Assembly: GCA_964369685.1 (NCBI GenBank)
Contig: CAYJFB010000003.1
Coordinates: forward strand, 62,001-126,000
DNA: 64,000 nt
From: Avidesulfovibrio sp964369685
GTDB lineage: Bacteria; Desulfobacterota; Desulfovibrionia; Desulfovibrionales; Desulfovibrionaceae
Direction: 5' to 3'
Shown here: piece by piece, positions 46,058 to 54,907 of the stretch
Layout: every line of letters begins with the position of its first letter
How positions within the stretch are numbered: position 1 is the first letter of the stretch
Program-made: the position numbers and the translations under genes
The notes under the pieces: model-generated
The model's database searches: none
Told to the model about the DNA's origin: nothing
What the model saw: the letters and a program-made list of their open reading frames with translations, nothing else

Positions 46058-47302
46058 TCAATCGGTCAAAGCTGTGAAGGTCTCATTCATGAGGACTGCG
46101 GTTTGTGCGCCTGTTGCCATGTTTTTGACAGAAACGGTGCCTGCTGCGGCTTCATCTTGCCCTATAATCAGAGCATATTTGGCATTTGATTTATCGGCTT
46201 GGCGCATGGCACTTTTCATACTGCGTGATGCAAAACCCATTTCGCCATGCAAACCTGCATCGCGCAGGGTTTGCAATAAGGCAAAGCCGTTATCACGAGC
46301 CGTGTTGTCGAGTACAGCCAAATAGAAATCCGGTTGTTTGCGTGCTTGTTCACCCATGAGTAAAGCTAAACGCTCCATGCCGCAAGCAAAGCCCAGTCCG
46401 GGGATGTTGGGACCGCCAAGTTGTGAGACCAAGCCGTCATAGCGTCCGCCGCCTGCAACGGTACCTTGAGCACCGATATTTTGTGAAATGATCTCAAACG
46501 TTGTGCGCACATAATAATCCAAGCCACGAACTAAGCGTGGATTGATTGTATAGGCAATATCTGTTTGATTCAGTAACGATAAGACAGTGTCAAAATGTGT
46601 ACGGCAATCTGCACAGTTATATTCTAAGATTGAGGGTGCGTCGGCGGTGTGTTCTTTGCATCGCGCAACTTTACAATCCAGAACACGCAATGGATTGCTT
46701 TCCAAACGCCGCAAACAGTCTTCGCAAAGCGCCTCGGGATCAAGCTGCCGTAACCATGCTGTCAACGTTTCGCGATAGTGTTTACGACATGTTGGGCAAC
46801 CGAGTGAGTTGATGTTCAATTCCAGATCTTGAATGTCCAAGGCTTCCAAAAAACGCATAGCCATGATCACTAATTCGGCATCGGCATAGGGTTCTTCGGC
46901 TCCCAAACATTCACAGTTGATCTGATGAAATTGGCGTAAACGTCCTTTTTGCGGACGTTCATAGCGAAACATGGGGCCTGTTGTAAAGACTTTGTTGACC
47001 ACATCGGGAGAGCATCGTTTGTGTTCAATGCAAGCACGCATTACACCGGCGGTGGCTTCGGGACGCATGGTCAGTGAACGTCCTTTGCGATCGGGAAAAG
47101 TATACATTTCTTTGCCCACAACATCGGTATCCGTACCGATACCGCGACAAAAGAGTTCGGTCACTTCCAAAAGAGGTGTGCGCAACTCTGTATAGCCGTA
47201 CCGAAAAAACATCTTGCGTGCGGTGTCTTCAATACGCGTAAACACGTCGCTTGCAGGGGAAAACATGTCTTCAAAACCCTTGATGGCCGAAAGCGTACTC
47301 AT
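46058..47302 (-). CDS. hisS: Histidyl-tRNA synthetase
   Basis: Class II synthetase, 414 residues. Motif 1 region FFRYGYTELRTPLLE, motif 2 FRYERPQKGRLRQFHQINCE, the histidine-specific blocks RGLDYYVRTTFE and AGGGRYDGLV, motif 3 GLGFACGMERL and a C-terminal anticodon domain (about 320-414). Four cysteines in pairs (CPTCRK at about 165 and CEDC with CNADC-like pairs to about 232) may bind metal. AAAGGGA precedes the ATG. Followed by aspS after 207 nt that contain a composite hairpin element. Confidence 0.97.
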   Translation of the reverse strand: MSTLSAIKGFEDMFSPASDVFTRIEDTARKMFFRYGYTELRTPLLEVTELFCRGIGTDTDVVGKEMYTFPDRKGRSLTMRPEATAGVMRACIEHKRCSPDVVNKVFTTGPMFRYERPQKGRLRQFHQINCECLGAEEPYADAELVIMAMRFLEALDIQDLELNINSLGCPTCRKHYRETLTAWLRQLDPEALCEDCLRRLESNPLRVLDCKVARCKEHTADAPSILEYNCADCRTHFDTVLSLLNQTDIAYTINPRLVRGLDYYVRTTFEIISQNIGAQGTVAGGGRYDGLVSQLGGPNIPGLGFACGMERLALLMGEQARKQPDFYLAVLDNTARDNGFALLQTLRDAGLHGEMGFASRSMKSAMRQADKSNAKYALIIGQDEAAAGTVSVKNMATGAQTAVLMNETFTALTD

Positions 47303-47480
47303 AACGATCTATCCCTTTAAAAAACTATCAATAAAAACAGCAATCGTGCCTGTACCTATTCATACAAGACGAGAACACAAGACAAAAAAGTTTAGGTCAA
47401 CTTTTTCTCTTTGTCAAAACACATTTTGCTTCATTATTGGCAATTCATGAGCATAGAAAAAGAATATCGTAAAAAGAAGG

Positions 47481-48098
47481 TTATTCTTGTAAAAAGGAAG
47501 GGAGTTTTTCAAAAAGTGCGATCAAAGCTTTGGCTCTGTGACTATGCAACATTTTTATATCTTTTGATAATTCGGCAGCGGCACAGCCGAGGTTTGGATC
47601 AAAAAAAATCGGGTCGTAACCAAACCCGTTGTTTCCGCGTGGTTGAAAAAGGATACGTCCATTCCAAAAACCTGTACTTGTGATGGTTGTTCCGTTTGGC
47701 TTTGCCACGGCCATCACACAACAAAACCGAGCCGCACGTTGTTCAACCGATTTTTCGGATAGAGCGGCAAGGAGTTTTAAGATGTTGCGTTCATCTCGAT
47801 TTGAGCTTGGTAAATGAGGCATATCATCGCTATACCGAGCCGAATGCACTCCCGGTAGACCTCCTAAAGCGTCCACTTCCAATCCCGAGTCGTCGGCTAT
47901 ACTGATTAAGCCTGTAAAAGCCGCGGCGGCACGAGCTTTGAGGAGTGCGTTGTCTTCAAAGGTTGTACCGTTTTCTTCCACTTCGGGAAAATCGGGAAAC
48001 GCATCCAAGCCAAGCACTTCAAAATTACATTTTGCCAAAGGTTCGCGCAATTCAGCCAGTTTGCCTTTATTTGTACTGGCCAGCAGAATCTGATGCAT
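47481..48098 (-). CDS. rdgB: XTP/dITP pyrophosphatase (RdgB/HAM1)
   Basis: House-cleaning enzyme hydrolysing ITP, dITP and XTP to monophosphates. Motifs: LLASTNKGKLAEL at the N-terminus, EENGTTFEDNALLKARAAA, ADDSGLEVDALGGLPGVHSARY, GNNGFGYDPIFF and HRAKAL near the end. ATG 48098 with AAGGAG upstream gives 205 residues; the longer frame to 48194 overlaps the divergent rimO start. It is the first gene of the minus-strand series and diverges from rimO. Confidence 0.95.
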   Translation of the reverse strand: MHQILLASTNKGKLAELREPLAKCNFEVLGLDAFPDFPEVEENGTTFEDNALLKARAAAAFTGLISIADDSGLEVDALGGLPGVHSARYSDDMPHLPSSNRDERNILKLLAALSEKSVEQRAARFCCVMAVAKPNGTTITSTGFWNGRILFQPRGNNGFGYDPIFFDPNLGCAAAELSKDIKMLHSHRAKALIALFEKLPSFLQE

Positions 48099-48184
48099 AA
48101 AAACTCCTTGAATGGATTGAGGGGGTCGGGTATACATGTATTTTATATGATTTTGTATTTGTAATTTTTTGAGGTTGTTTTTGT

Positions 48185-49483
48185 ATGGAAGCATTGCGTT
48201 GTTATTCTGTCAGTCTCGGTTGTCCCAAAAACCGTGTGGATACCGAAAGGTTGTTGGGGTCATTGGGTGTTGTCGTCAATACTGTAGACGATGTGGAACG
48301 AGCAGAATTGATTTTTATCAATACGTGCGGTTTTATTGAACCGGCTGTTCGTGAATCTGTACAGGTTATCGCTCAGAGCATTGCCGATATGGAAGACAAT
48401 CGTCGTCGTCCGCTGCTTGTGGTGGCAGGTTGTCTTGTGGGGCGTTATAGTGCGGCGGCATTGGCTCCTGAGTTACCTGAAGTTGATTTATGGTTGGATA
48501 ACAACGAGTTATTACAGTGGCCAAGTTTGGTGCGTCAAGCATTACATTTGGAAAATGTTGCTGAACGTGGACGCTTGCTGAGTACAGGGCCTTCGTATGC
48601 ATGGTTGAAAATCAGTGACGGCTGTAGACATGCGTGTTCTTTTTGTACCATTCCTAAAATTCGCGGTCGGTTGCGTTCCTATGATGCCGATTTTCTCGAA
48701 GTCGAAGCAAAACAATTGTTAGCCTCAGGTGTCAAAGAGCTTGTGTTGGTGGCTCAAGATGTGACGGCATGGGGATCTGACTTTGCACACCCCACAGATT
48801 TGCGTGTCTTGCTTGATCGATTATTGCCTTTGGACGGTCTTGCCCGTTTGCGTTTGATGTACTTATATCCTACGGGATTGACAAAGGAACTATTGAGTTA
48901 TTTACACGCCGCGGGAAAACCGTTTGTGCCATATTTTGATGTACCCGTACAGCACGCACACGCTGATGTTCTCTCACGCATGGGACGACCTTTTGCCCAC
49001 AACCCGCGGGCTGTGATTGAACGCATCCGTTCTTTTTTTCCTGATGCGGCCTTACGGACTTCATTGATTACCGGTTTCCCCGGCGAAACAGACGAACATT
49101 TTACAACACTCGCACAGTTTGTTCAAGAAATGCAATTTCAACACCTCGGTGTTTTTGCCTATCAAGCCGAAGAAGGAACCAAAGCAGCAGAGATGCCCAA
49201 TCAAGTCGATGAAAAGATTAAAGATTTTCGACGCGATACAATTATGGAACTGCAAGGTGAAATCAGTGAAGACTGGTTGCGTTCTTTCGTTGATACTCAA
49301 CTTGATATTCTTGTTGACGCTCCTCATCCTGATTGGCCGGGGTTGCATACGGGGCGTGCGTGGTTTCAAGCTCCGGAAATTGACGGTCTTGTATATATCA
49401 GTGGTCCAAATGTGGCTCCGGGCAGCATTGTTCGGGCAGATATCACTGAGTCGCGTGAGTACGATTTGGTCGCGTTGGCTTAG
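48185..49483 (+). CDS. rimO: Ribosomal protein S12 methylthiotransferase
   Basis: Radical-SAM enzyme that adds a methylthio group to Asp88/89 of ribosomal protein S12. The UPF0004 N-domain has cysteines in SLGCPKN, NTCGFI and VAGCL. The radical-SAM motif is CRHACSFCTIP (CxxxCxxC). The C-terminal TRAM domain starts at about 365. The IPKIRGRLRS stretch after the cluster and the short TRAM favour RimO over MiaB. GAGG precedes the ATG. Convergent with truA. Confidence 0.95.
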   Translation: MEALRCYSVSLGCPKNRVDTERLLGSLGVVVNTVDDVERAELIFINTCGFIEPAVRESVQVIAQSIADMEDNRRRPLLVVAGCLVGRYSAAALAPELPEVDLWLDNNELLQWPSLVRQALHLENVAERGRLLSTGPSYAWLKISDGCRHACSFCTIPKIRGRLRSYDADFLEVEAKQLLASGVKELVLVAQDVTAWGSDFAHPTDLRVLLDRLLPLDGLARLRLMYLYPTGLTKELLSYLHAAGKPFVPYFDVPVQHAHADVLSRMGRPFAHNPRAVIERIRSFFPDAALRTSLITGFPGETDEHFTTLAQFVQEMQFQHLGVFAYQAEEGTKAAEMPNQVDEKIKDFRRDTIMELQGEISEDWLRSFVDTQLDILVDAPHPDWPGLHTGRAWFQAPEIDGLVYISGPNVAPGSIVRADITESREYDLVALA

Positions 49484-49544
49484 ATGACTATGGATATTTT
49501 TTGGGTACAAAGACGTCAGCAATGCTTCTCAAAGCAGCCTGAAT

Positions 49545-49619
49545 TGCGGCGAATTTTAGTGCGAAGCAATGAAATTCGCCGCAGAATCAAGGGGGTTTGG
49601 GGGGAATTATTCCCCCCAA
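49545..49619. repeat. Composite hairpin element between rimO and truA, copy ii
   Basis: TGCGGCGAATTT (49545-49556) pairs perfectly with AAATTCGCCGCA (49572-49583). After a GGGGG run at 49591, TTGGGGGGAA (49597-49606) pairs with TTCCCCCCAA (49610-49619), followed by GAAAAAAG. Same two-part layout and polarity as the element between hisS and aspS. It lies between convergent genes. Confidence 0.75.
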
Positions 49620-49648
49620 GAAAAAAGAAAATGATTGATATGCAAATA

Positions 49649-50455
49649 TTATTTATAATTGACTTCAAGCATCGTTAAACCGCGTGCAGGTGCGGTGACA
49701 CCGCAGTGTTTGCGATTTTTGGCTTCCAGTATTTCAAAAATTTTTTCCGGTTGCAGTTGATGACGCCCAACGGCAACAAGTAAGCCCATAATATTACGAA
49801 CCATTTGTTTTAAGAAACCGTTTGCTTCAAAGAACCATTGTACTTCAATATCTCCTAAACATGCCCCTTTCAATTCTGCAGGTGTTCGCCAAATATTGTG
49901 TACCGTGCGGACTGAAGTAGCCAGTTCTGTCCCCACATTGCGTAAGCTGGAAAAATCGTGTTCTCCCTGTAAATACGTTGCCGCTTTGTCCATAACATCA
50001 ATATCCAGCTCGCCACAAGCCCACACAAAAGGATACAACCATGGCGGTGTATAACGTCGATTTAGCCATAAGCGATAGCAATACACTTTTTTTACAGCAC
50101 TTAATTGTGCATGAAAAGGAACTGTCATCGGTTCGACACTGACAATGCGGATATCCGACGGTAACATGTTGTTGAGTGCCAACTGCCAATCAATAGTCAA
50201 GGTTTTTTGTGGTATGTCCATGTGTGCGACTTGTGCTTGCGCATGCACACCTGAATCTGTACGCCCGGCTCCGTGGACATATACCCTCATTCCAGCAATT
50301 TTTGAAACTGCCTCAACCAAAAAACCTTGAATTGTCGGCAAATCTCCTTCAGGACGCGCTTGTATCTGCCAACCACAATAATTTGTACCGACATAGGCGA
50401 CAACCATTTTCATGCGTACACGCCCTTCAATGGCGTAAAACGATCCTGTGTTCAT
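49649..50455 (-). CDS. truA: tRNA pseudouridine(38-40) synthase
   Basis: Converts uridines 38-40 in tRNA anticodon arms. Catalytic Asp is in AGRTDSGVHAQAQVAH. Other family blocks: VAYVGTNYCGWQIQ, FHAQLSAVKKVYCYRLW, GEHDFSSLRN and FLKQMVRNIMG. ATG 50455 is placed 8 nt after GAAGGA; the frame also has a TTG directly before. A start 45 nt further in (MKMVVAYVG) would give a shorter N-terminus but has no ribosome site as good. Followed by the composite hairpin element. Confidence 0.96.
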   Translation of the reverse strand: MNTGSFYAIEGRVRMKMVVAYVGTNYCGWQIQARPEGDLPTIQGFLVEAVSKIAGMRVYVHGAGRTDSGVHAQAQVAHMDIPQKTLTIDWQLALNNMLPSDIRIVSVEPMTVPFHAQLSAVKKVYCYRLWLNRRYTPPWLYPFVWACGELDIDVMDKAATYLQGEHDFSSLRNVGTELATSVRTVHNIWRTPAELKGACLGDIEVQWFFEANGFLKQMVRNIMGLLVAVGRHQLQPEKIFEILEAKNRKHCGVTAPARGLTMLEVNYK

Positions 50456-50629
50456 CAATAACGTCCTTCAGAAATAAAAATGATGTTATATCAAACAGAA
50501 AAACATCTCAACGCTGATTGCTCTGATAGAATTTGTGTGATATATATGTTATATTCATTCATCGTTAATAACTATTGTATTAATATTGTTTATTAAAACT
50601 GTTTTTTAACGCGACATGAGGTTTTTATT

Positions 50630-51466
50630 ATGCAAAACACACCCGTTTATACAATGGGCATTCCTTTTGTTGTCGGACATCGCGGTGCGCGCGGACACGC
50701 TCCGGAAAACACGCTGTCGGCTGCCCGTTTGGCGCAAAGCCAAGGTGCACAGATGTGGGAATTGGATGTCTCATATACAAAAGATCGACAATTGGTTGTC
50801 ATACATGACGACACCTTGGTTCGTACAACCAATGTTCAAAAACGTTTCCCCGGGCGAGATACATACCGAGTGTGTGATTTTACCCTTGAAGAAGTCCAAA
50901 CACTTGATGCAGGATCATGGTATTTGGAAACGGATCCTTTTGGTTGTTTGGCAACCGAAGAGATTCCTCATTCAGAAGCACAAAATTTTGTGGATTTGAA
51001 GGTACCTACATTAGCGGAAGCCCTTTCATTAACAAAAAATCTCAATTGGTTGGTTAATGTTGAAATAAAAGATCACAGCCTGTTGATCGGTCACAAAAGC
51101 GTCACAGAAGATGTTATAGCGTGTGTGTGTTCATTGGGTATGGAACCACGTGTTTTGCTTTCTTCTTTTCAACACACCTACCTGCGTGAAGCCAAAAAAC
51201 TCTTGCCTTCTTTGCCTACGGCAGCGTTGGTTGAAGACACTCGCCCGAAAGATCCCTTGCAACTGTGTCGAGAACTGGAAGTGATGGCCTATCACCCAGG
51301 CAGAGAGATTGTTACTCGAGATGATGTGCGTGTATTGCGGCAGGCAGGGTTTGCCGTCAATGTCTGGACGGTCAATGATATGGACGAGGCAAAACAGCTG
51401 ATTGCAGATGGAGTTACGGGCATCATTACCGATTTCCCCGCAGCCTGTTTGGCGGCGTTGAAATAA
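50630..51466 (+). CDS. Glycerophosphodiester phosphodiesterase
   Basis: Hydrolyses glycerophosphodiesters to glycerol 3-phosphate and an alcohol. GHRGARGHAPENT holds the first catalytic His (H17) and Arg, WELDVSYTKD the metal-binding Glu/Asp and VVIHDDTL the second His; NVEIKD and VNVWTVND are later GDPD blocks. No signal peptide, so it is cytoplasmic, like UgpQ. It is followed after 150 nt by a UgpB-type binding protein, which supports a role in glycerol-phosphate uptake and use. Confidence 0.92.
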   Translation: MQNTPVYTMGIPFVVGHRGARGHAPENTLSAARLAQSQGAQMWELDVSYTKDRQLVVIHDDTLVRTTNVQKRFPGRDTYRVCDFTLEEVQTLDAGSWYLETDPFGCLATEEIPHSEAQNFVDLKVPTLAEALSLTKNLNWLVNVEIKDHSLLIGHKSVTEDVIACVCSLGMEPRVLLSSFQHTYLREAKKLLPSLPTAALVEDTRPKDPLQLCRELEVMAYHPGREIVTRDDVRVLRQAGFAVNVWTVNDMDEAKQLIADGVTGIITDFPAACLAALK

Positions 51467-51616
51467 AAGATTCGATGTGTATAAAGGCTTTATTTTTTTA
51501 AGGAGTGACACTTTTTGTGATTATGGAGAAAGAAACATGTGTTTGCAATATAGTTGCTTTTAACTGTTTTCTGAATCGTAGAGCAAAATGTCACTTACAA
51601 CCTGACAGGAGTTTTT

Positions 51617-52927
51617 ATGCGTGTATATCGTTTTTTGTTGTTGTTTGCTGCCGTATTGTTTGTTGCCATGCCCGTGCATGCCAAAACAACAATCACGTTT
51701 TGGCATGGTATGGGCGGTGAACTGGGAGAAATAACCGATACCATCATTAGTGATTTTAACGCTTCACAACCCGAGTATGAAGTCAAAGGCGTATACAAAG
51801 GCAATTATGATGAAGCCATGACTGCAGCCATTGCGGCTTTTCGCGCTAAACAACATCCTAATTTAATTCAAATTTTTGAAGTCGGGACAACCAGCATGAT
51901 GTCTGCAAAAGGTGCCATTCGTCCCGTTTATGAAATCATGGCTGAAGCAGGCACACCTATTGATTCGGTCGAGTTCTTGCCCGCTGTTGCCAGCTACTAC
52001 TCAAGCCGTGACGGTAAACTCATGGCCATGCCTTTTAATGCCTCTACAACAGTGTTGTATTATAATAAAGATGCGATTGAAAAAGTGGGCGGTAAGCTCG
52101 AAGAATTGCGTACATGGCCCGGAGTGGCTGAATTAGCTCGTAAAATTAAAAATGGTGGTGCTGCCAAATATGGCGTGGTTTCCGGTTGGCAATCGTGGGT
52201 TCAGCTTGAAAGTTTTTCTGCTTGGCACAATGTGCCCTTTGCATCTAAAGAAAATGGTTTTGGCGGACTTGATACCGAATTGAGTTTTAACGGATCTTTA
52301 CAGGTCAAACATATTGATTTTCTTTCAACGTTGATGAAAGAAGAGTTGATGGTTTATGTCGGTCGTAAATCAGAAGCGATCAACACATTTACTGCAGGTG
52401 AAGCCGCCATATTGATGAATTCTTCAGGCTCTTATGCCTCGGTTAAAGCGGGTGCCAAGTTTGATTGGGGCGTGGCCTTATTGCCTTATTGGCCTGATGC
52501 GGAAGGCGCACCGTATAATACTGTGATCGGCGGTGCCGCTATTTGGGCGATGGCAGGACACAGTAAAGAAGCAGAAAAAGGTTCTGCCGCATTCTTAAAT
52601 TATCTTCTGAAGCCTGAAGTGCAAGCCAAATTCCACCAAGATACAGGTTATGTTCCCGTGACGATGGAAGGCTATGAGCTCACCAAATCTCAAGGTTTTT
52701 ATGAGAAAAATCCGGGAACAGATATTGCTGTGAAAGCACTTTCTGATAACAAACCGACCATCAATACACTCGGTTTGCGCCTTGGTAATTTTGTGCAAAT
52801 TCGTAATATCGTTGATGAAGAACTTGAATCTGTATGGTCAGGTGAAAAAACAGCGCAAAAAGCACTCGACGATGCCGTTAAACGCGGTAATAATGAATTG
52901 CGCCGTTTTGAACGTGCCAATAAGTAA
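51617..52927 (+). CDS. ugpB: Glycerol-3-phosphate-type ABC transporter binding protein (UgpB-like)
   Basis: Periplasmic binding protein for sn-glycerol 3-phosphate or glycerophosphodiesters. A signal peptide (RVYRFLLLFAAVLFVAMPVHA-K) precedes TTITFWHGMGGELGE, the typical UgpB start. QIFEVGTTSMMSAKGA, PFNASTTVLYYNKD and VIGGAAIWAM follow. CAGGAG precedes the ATG. The partner permease and ATPase genes (ugpA, ugpE, ugpC) are absent; only the diesterase gene upstream fits the pathway. Followed by a terminator. Confidence 0.9.
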   Translation: MRVYRFLLLFAAVLFVAMPVHAKTTITFWHGMGGELGEITDTIISDFNASQPEYEVKGVYKGNYDEAMTAAIAAFRAKQHPNLIQIFEVGTTSMMSAKGAIRPVYEIMAEAGTPIDSVEFLPAVASYYSSRDGKLMAMPFNASTTVLYYNKDAIEKVGGKLEELRTWPGVAELARKIKNGGAAKYGVVSGWQSWVQLESFSAWHNVPFASKENGFGGLDTELSFNGSLQVKHIDFLSTLMKEELMVYVGRKSEAINTFTAGEAAILMNSSGSYASVKAGAKFDWGVALLPYWPDAEGAPYNTVIGGAAIWAMAGHSKEAEKGSAAFLNYLLKPEVQAKFHQDTGYVPVTMEGYELTKSQGFYEKNPGTDIAVKALSDNKPTINTLGLRLGNFVQIRNIVDEELESVWSGEKTAQKALDDAVKRGNNELRRFERANK

Positions 52928-52938
52928 AGTCTTTTTTC

Positions 52939-52967
52939 TGGGGGAATACATTCCCCCAGACCCTTTG
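52939..52967. repeat. G-run/C-run hairpin element, copy iii
   Basis: CTGGGGGAA pairs with TTCCCCCAG just after the ugpB stop. On the minus strand it reads GGGTCT, hairpin, AGAAAAAAG, the same polarity as the other copies. A second hairpin (52984-53011) follows, giving the same two-part layout. Confidence 0.65.
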
Positions 52968-52983
52968 TCGCTACAGCGTATTC

Positions 52984-53011
52984 AAAACGCGAAAAAAAAC
53001 GCGTTTTTTTT
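52984..53011 (+). terminator. Terminator of ugpB
   Basis: AAAACGCG (52984-52991) pairs with CGCGTTTT (53000-53007) around an A8 loop and continues into four more T. It lies between ugpB and the convergent ettA. Confidence 0.75.
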
Positions 53012-53051
53012 GGCTGTAAAATCGCGTTGCTGATTGTATAGCAATGAGATT

Positions 53052-54734
53052 TTAACGAGTCAGTTTGCGGAATTTAAGGCGCTGAGGTTGATCGGCATCT
53101 TTGCCGAGGCGTTTTTTACGATCGGCCTCATAATCGGAATAGTTTCCTTCAAAAAAGAGCACGTCCGAGTCGCCTTCAAAAGCCAAGATATGTGTGGCAA
53201 GGCGATCCAAAAACCAACGATCATGGCTGATGACCAATACTGTACCCGCAAAATTGTCTATACCGTCTTCAAGCGCACGCATCGTATTGACATCAAGATC
53301 GTTTGTTGGTTCGTCAAGCAACAAAACGTTGGCGCCTGATTTCAGCATCCTTGCCAGATGCAAGCGATTGCGTTCACCGCCTGAGAGCACATCCACTTTT
53401 TTCTGTTGATCTTGTCCCGCAAAATTAAAACGTGAGCAATAGGCGCGTGCGTTGATTTCACGTGTTCCGAGTTTGATAACTTCGGCACCGTCACTGATAA
53501 GCTCATAGACGGTTTTTCCGGGGGTGAGTGATTCACGGTTTTGATCCACATACGCCAGCGTTACGGTTTCACCGATATTCAGTATTCCGGAGTCGGGTTT
53601 TTCTTGATCGGCCAGCATCTTAAATAATGTTGATTTACCGGCACCGTTTGGACCTATGATCCCAACAACTGCACCTGGAGGAATGATGAAATTCATCTTT
53701 TCCATCAACAATTTGTCACCCATGGATTTACTGAGATCAAGACTTTCAAAAACCTTTTTACCCAAGCGTGGTCCAGGGGGAATATAAATTTCTAAATCTT
53801 TGGCGCGTTTTTCACTTTCATGACTGAGCATGGCTTCATAAGCGTTGATGCGTGCTTTGCCTTTGGCATGACGTCCCTTCGGAGACATACGAATCCATTC
53901 CAATTCGCGAGCCAACGTTTTACGACGTTCGTCTTCGGCACGATCTTCTTGTTCAAGACGTTTTTCTTTTTGCTCCAACCATGAAGAATAATTTCCTTTC
54001 CAAGGAATACCACGACCTCGGTCAAGTTCAAGAATCCAACCCGCCGCATTATCAAGAAAATAGCGATCGTGGGTTACGGCAATGACTGTACCGGGGAAAT
54101 TTTGTAAAAAGCGTTCAAGCCAAGCTACAGATTCGGCATCAAGGTGGTTTGTGGGCTCATCAAGCAACAAAATATCGGGATTTTGCAATAACAAACGGCA
54201 CAGCGCAACACGACGTCGTTCACCGCCGGAAATAACCGAAACGGGCGTGTCCGCAGGCGGACAACGCAACGCGTCCATAGCCATATCGAGACGAGCATCA
54301 AGATCCCAAGCACCTTTATTGTCCATTTGTTCTTGGACTTGGCTTTGACGTTCAATCAAAGCATCCATTTCATCAGGTTCCATGGGTTCGGCAAATTTGG
54401 CGTTGATGGCTTCAAATTCTTTAAGCAAATCAACGATATCTTGAACGCCTTCTTCAACCACTTCACGCACGGTGCGTGTTTCGTTCAACAACGGCTCTTG
54501 TTCAAGATAGCCAATGGTATGACCCGGTGCCAAAACCGTTTTGCCTTCAAACGCTTCATCTACACCCGCTAAAATTTTTAACAGCGAGGATTTACCTGAA
54601 CCGTTCAGGCCAAGCACACCGATCTTGGCTCCATAAAAATATGAAAGCGAAATGTCTTTAAGCACTTCGCGTTGTCCGTGACGTTTACTGACACGAATCA
54701 TGGAATAAATAATTTTATCTGCTTCAACAGCCAT
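53052..54734 (-). CDS. ettA: Energy-dependent translational throttle protein EttA (ABC-F)
   Basis: Ribosome-binding twin ABC ATPase that gates translation elongation according to ATP/ADP. Cassette 1 has GLNGSGKSS and SGGERRRVALC. The linker region with RELEWIRMSPKGRHAKGKAR is the P-site-tRNA interaction motif typical of EttA. Cassette 2 has GPNGAGKST and LSGGERNRLHLAR. The 560-residue length and lack of a C-terminal coiled coil fit EttA rather than Uup. No clear Shine-Dalgarno beyond GGAGCAAGC before the ATG. Monocistronic. Confidence 0.96.
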   Translation of the reverse strand: MAVEADKIIYSMIRVSKRHGQREVLKDISLSYFYGAKIGVLGLNGSGKSSLLKILAGVDEAFEGKTVLAPGHTIGYLEQEPLLNETRTVREVVEEGVQDIVDLLKEFEAINAKFAEPMEPDEMDALIERQSQVQEQMDNKGAWDLDARLDMAMDALRCPPADTPVSVISGGERRRVALCRLLLQNPDILLLDEPTNHLDAESVAWLERFLQNFPGTVIAVTHDRYFLDNAAGWILELDRGRGIPWKGNYSSWLEQKEKRLEQEDRAEDERRKTLARELEWIRMSPKGRHAKGKARINAYEAMLSHESEKRAKDLEIYIPPGPRLGKKVFESLDLSKSMGDKLLMEKMNFIIPPGAVVGIIGPNGAGKSTLFKMLADQEKPDSGILNIGETVTLAYVDQNRESLTPGKTVYELISDGAEVIKLGTREINARAYCSRFNFAGQDQQKKVDVLSGGERNRLHLARMLKSGANVLLLDEPTNDLDVNTMRALEDGIDNFAGTVLVISHDRWFLDRLATHILAFEGDSDVLFFEGNYSDYEADRKKRLGKDADQPQRLKFRKLTR

Positions 54735-54907
54735 GCTTGCTCCTGCACGAAAAACCCTGATAATCAGGCGTGGTTAAAGAAAAAACGAGACAGGTGACAC
54801 TTACATACATATTTTCTATCTCAAAAAATATGTATTTTTATTGCAAAAATAGTCATTCTTGCATTTATTGATGTAAACATCAACTCATCTCTCCAAGATA
54901 ATACAGC

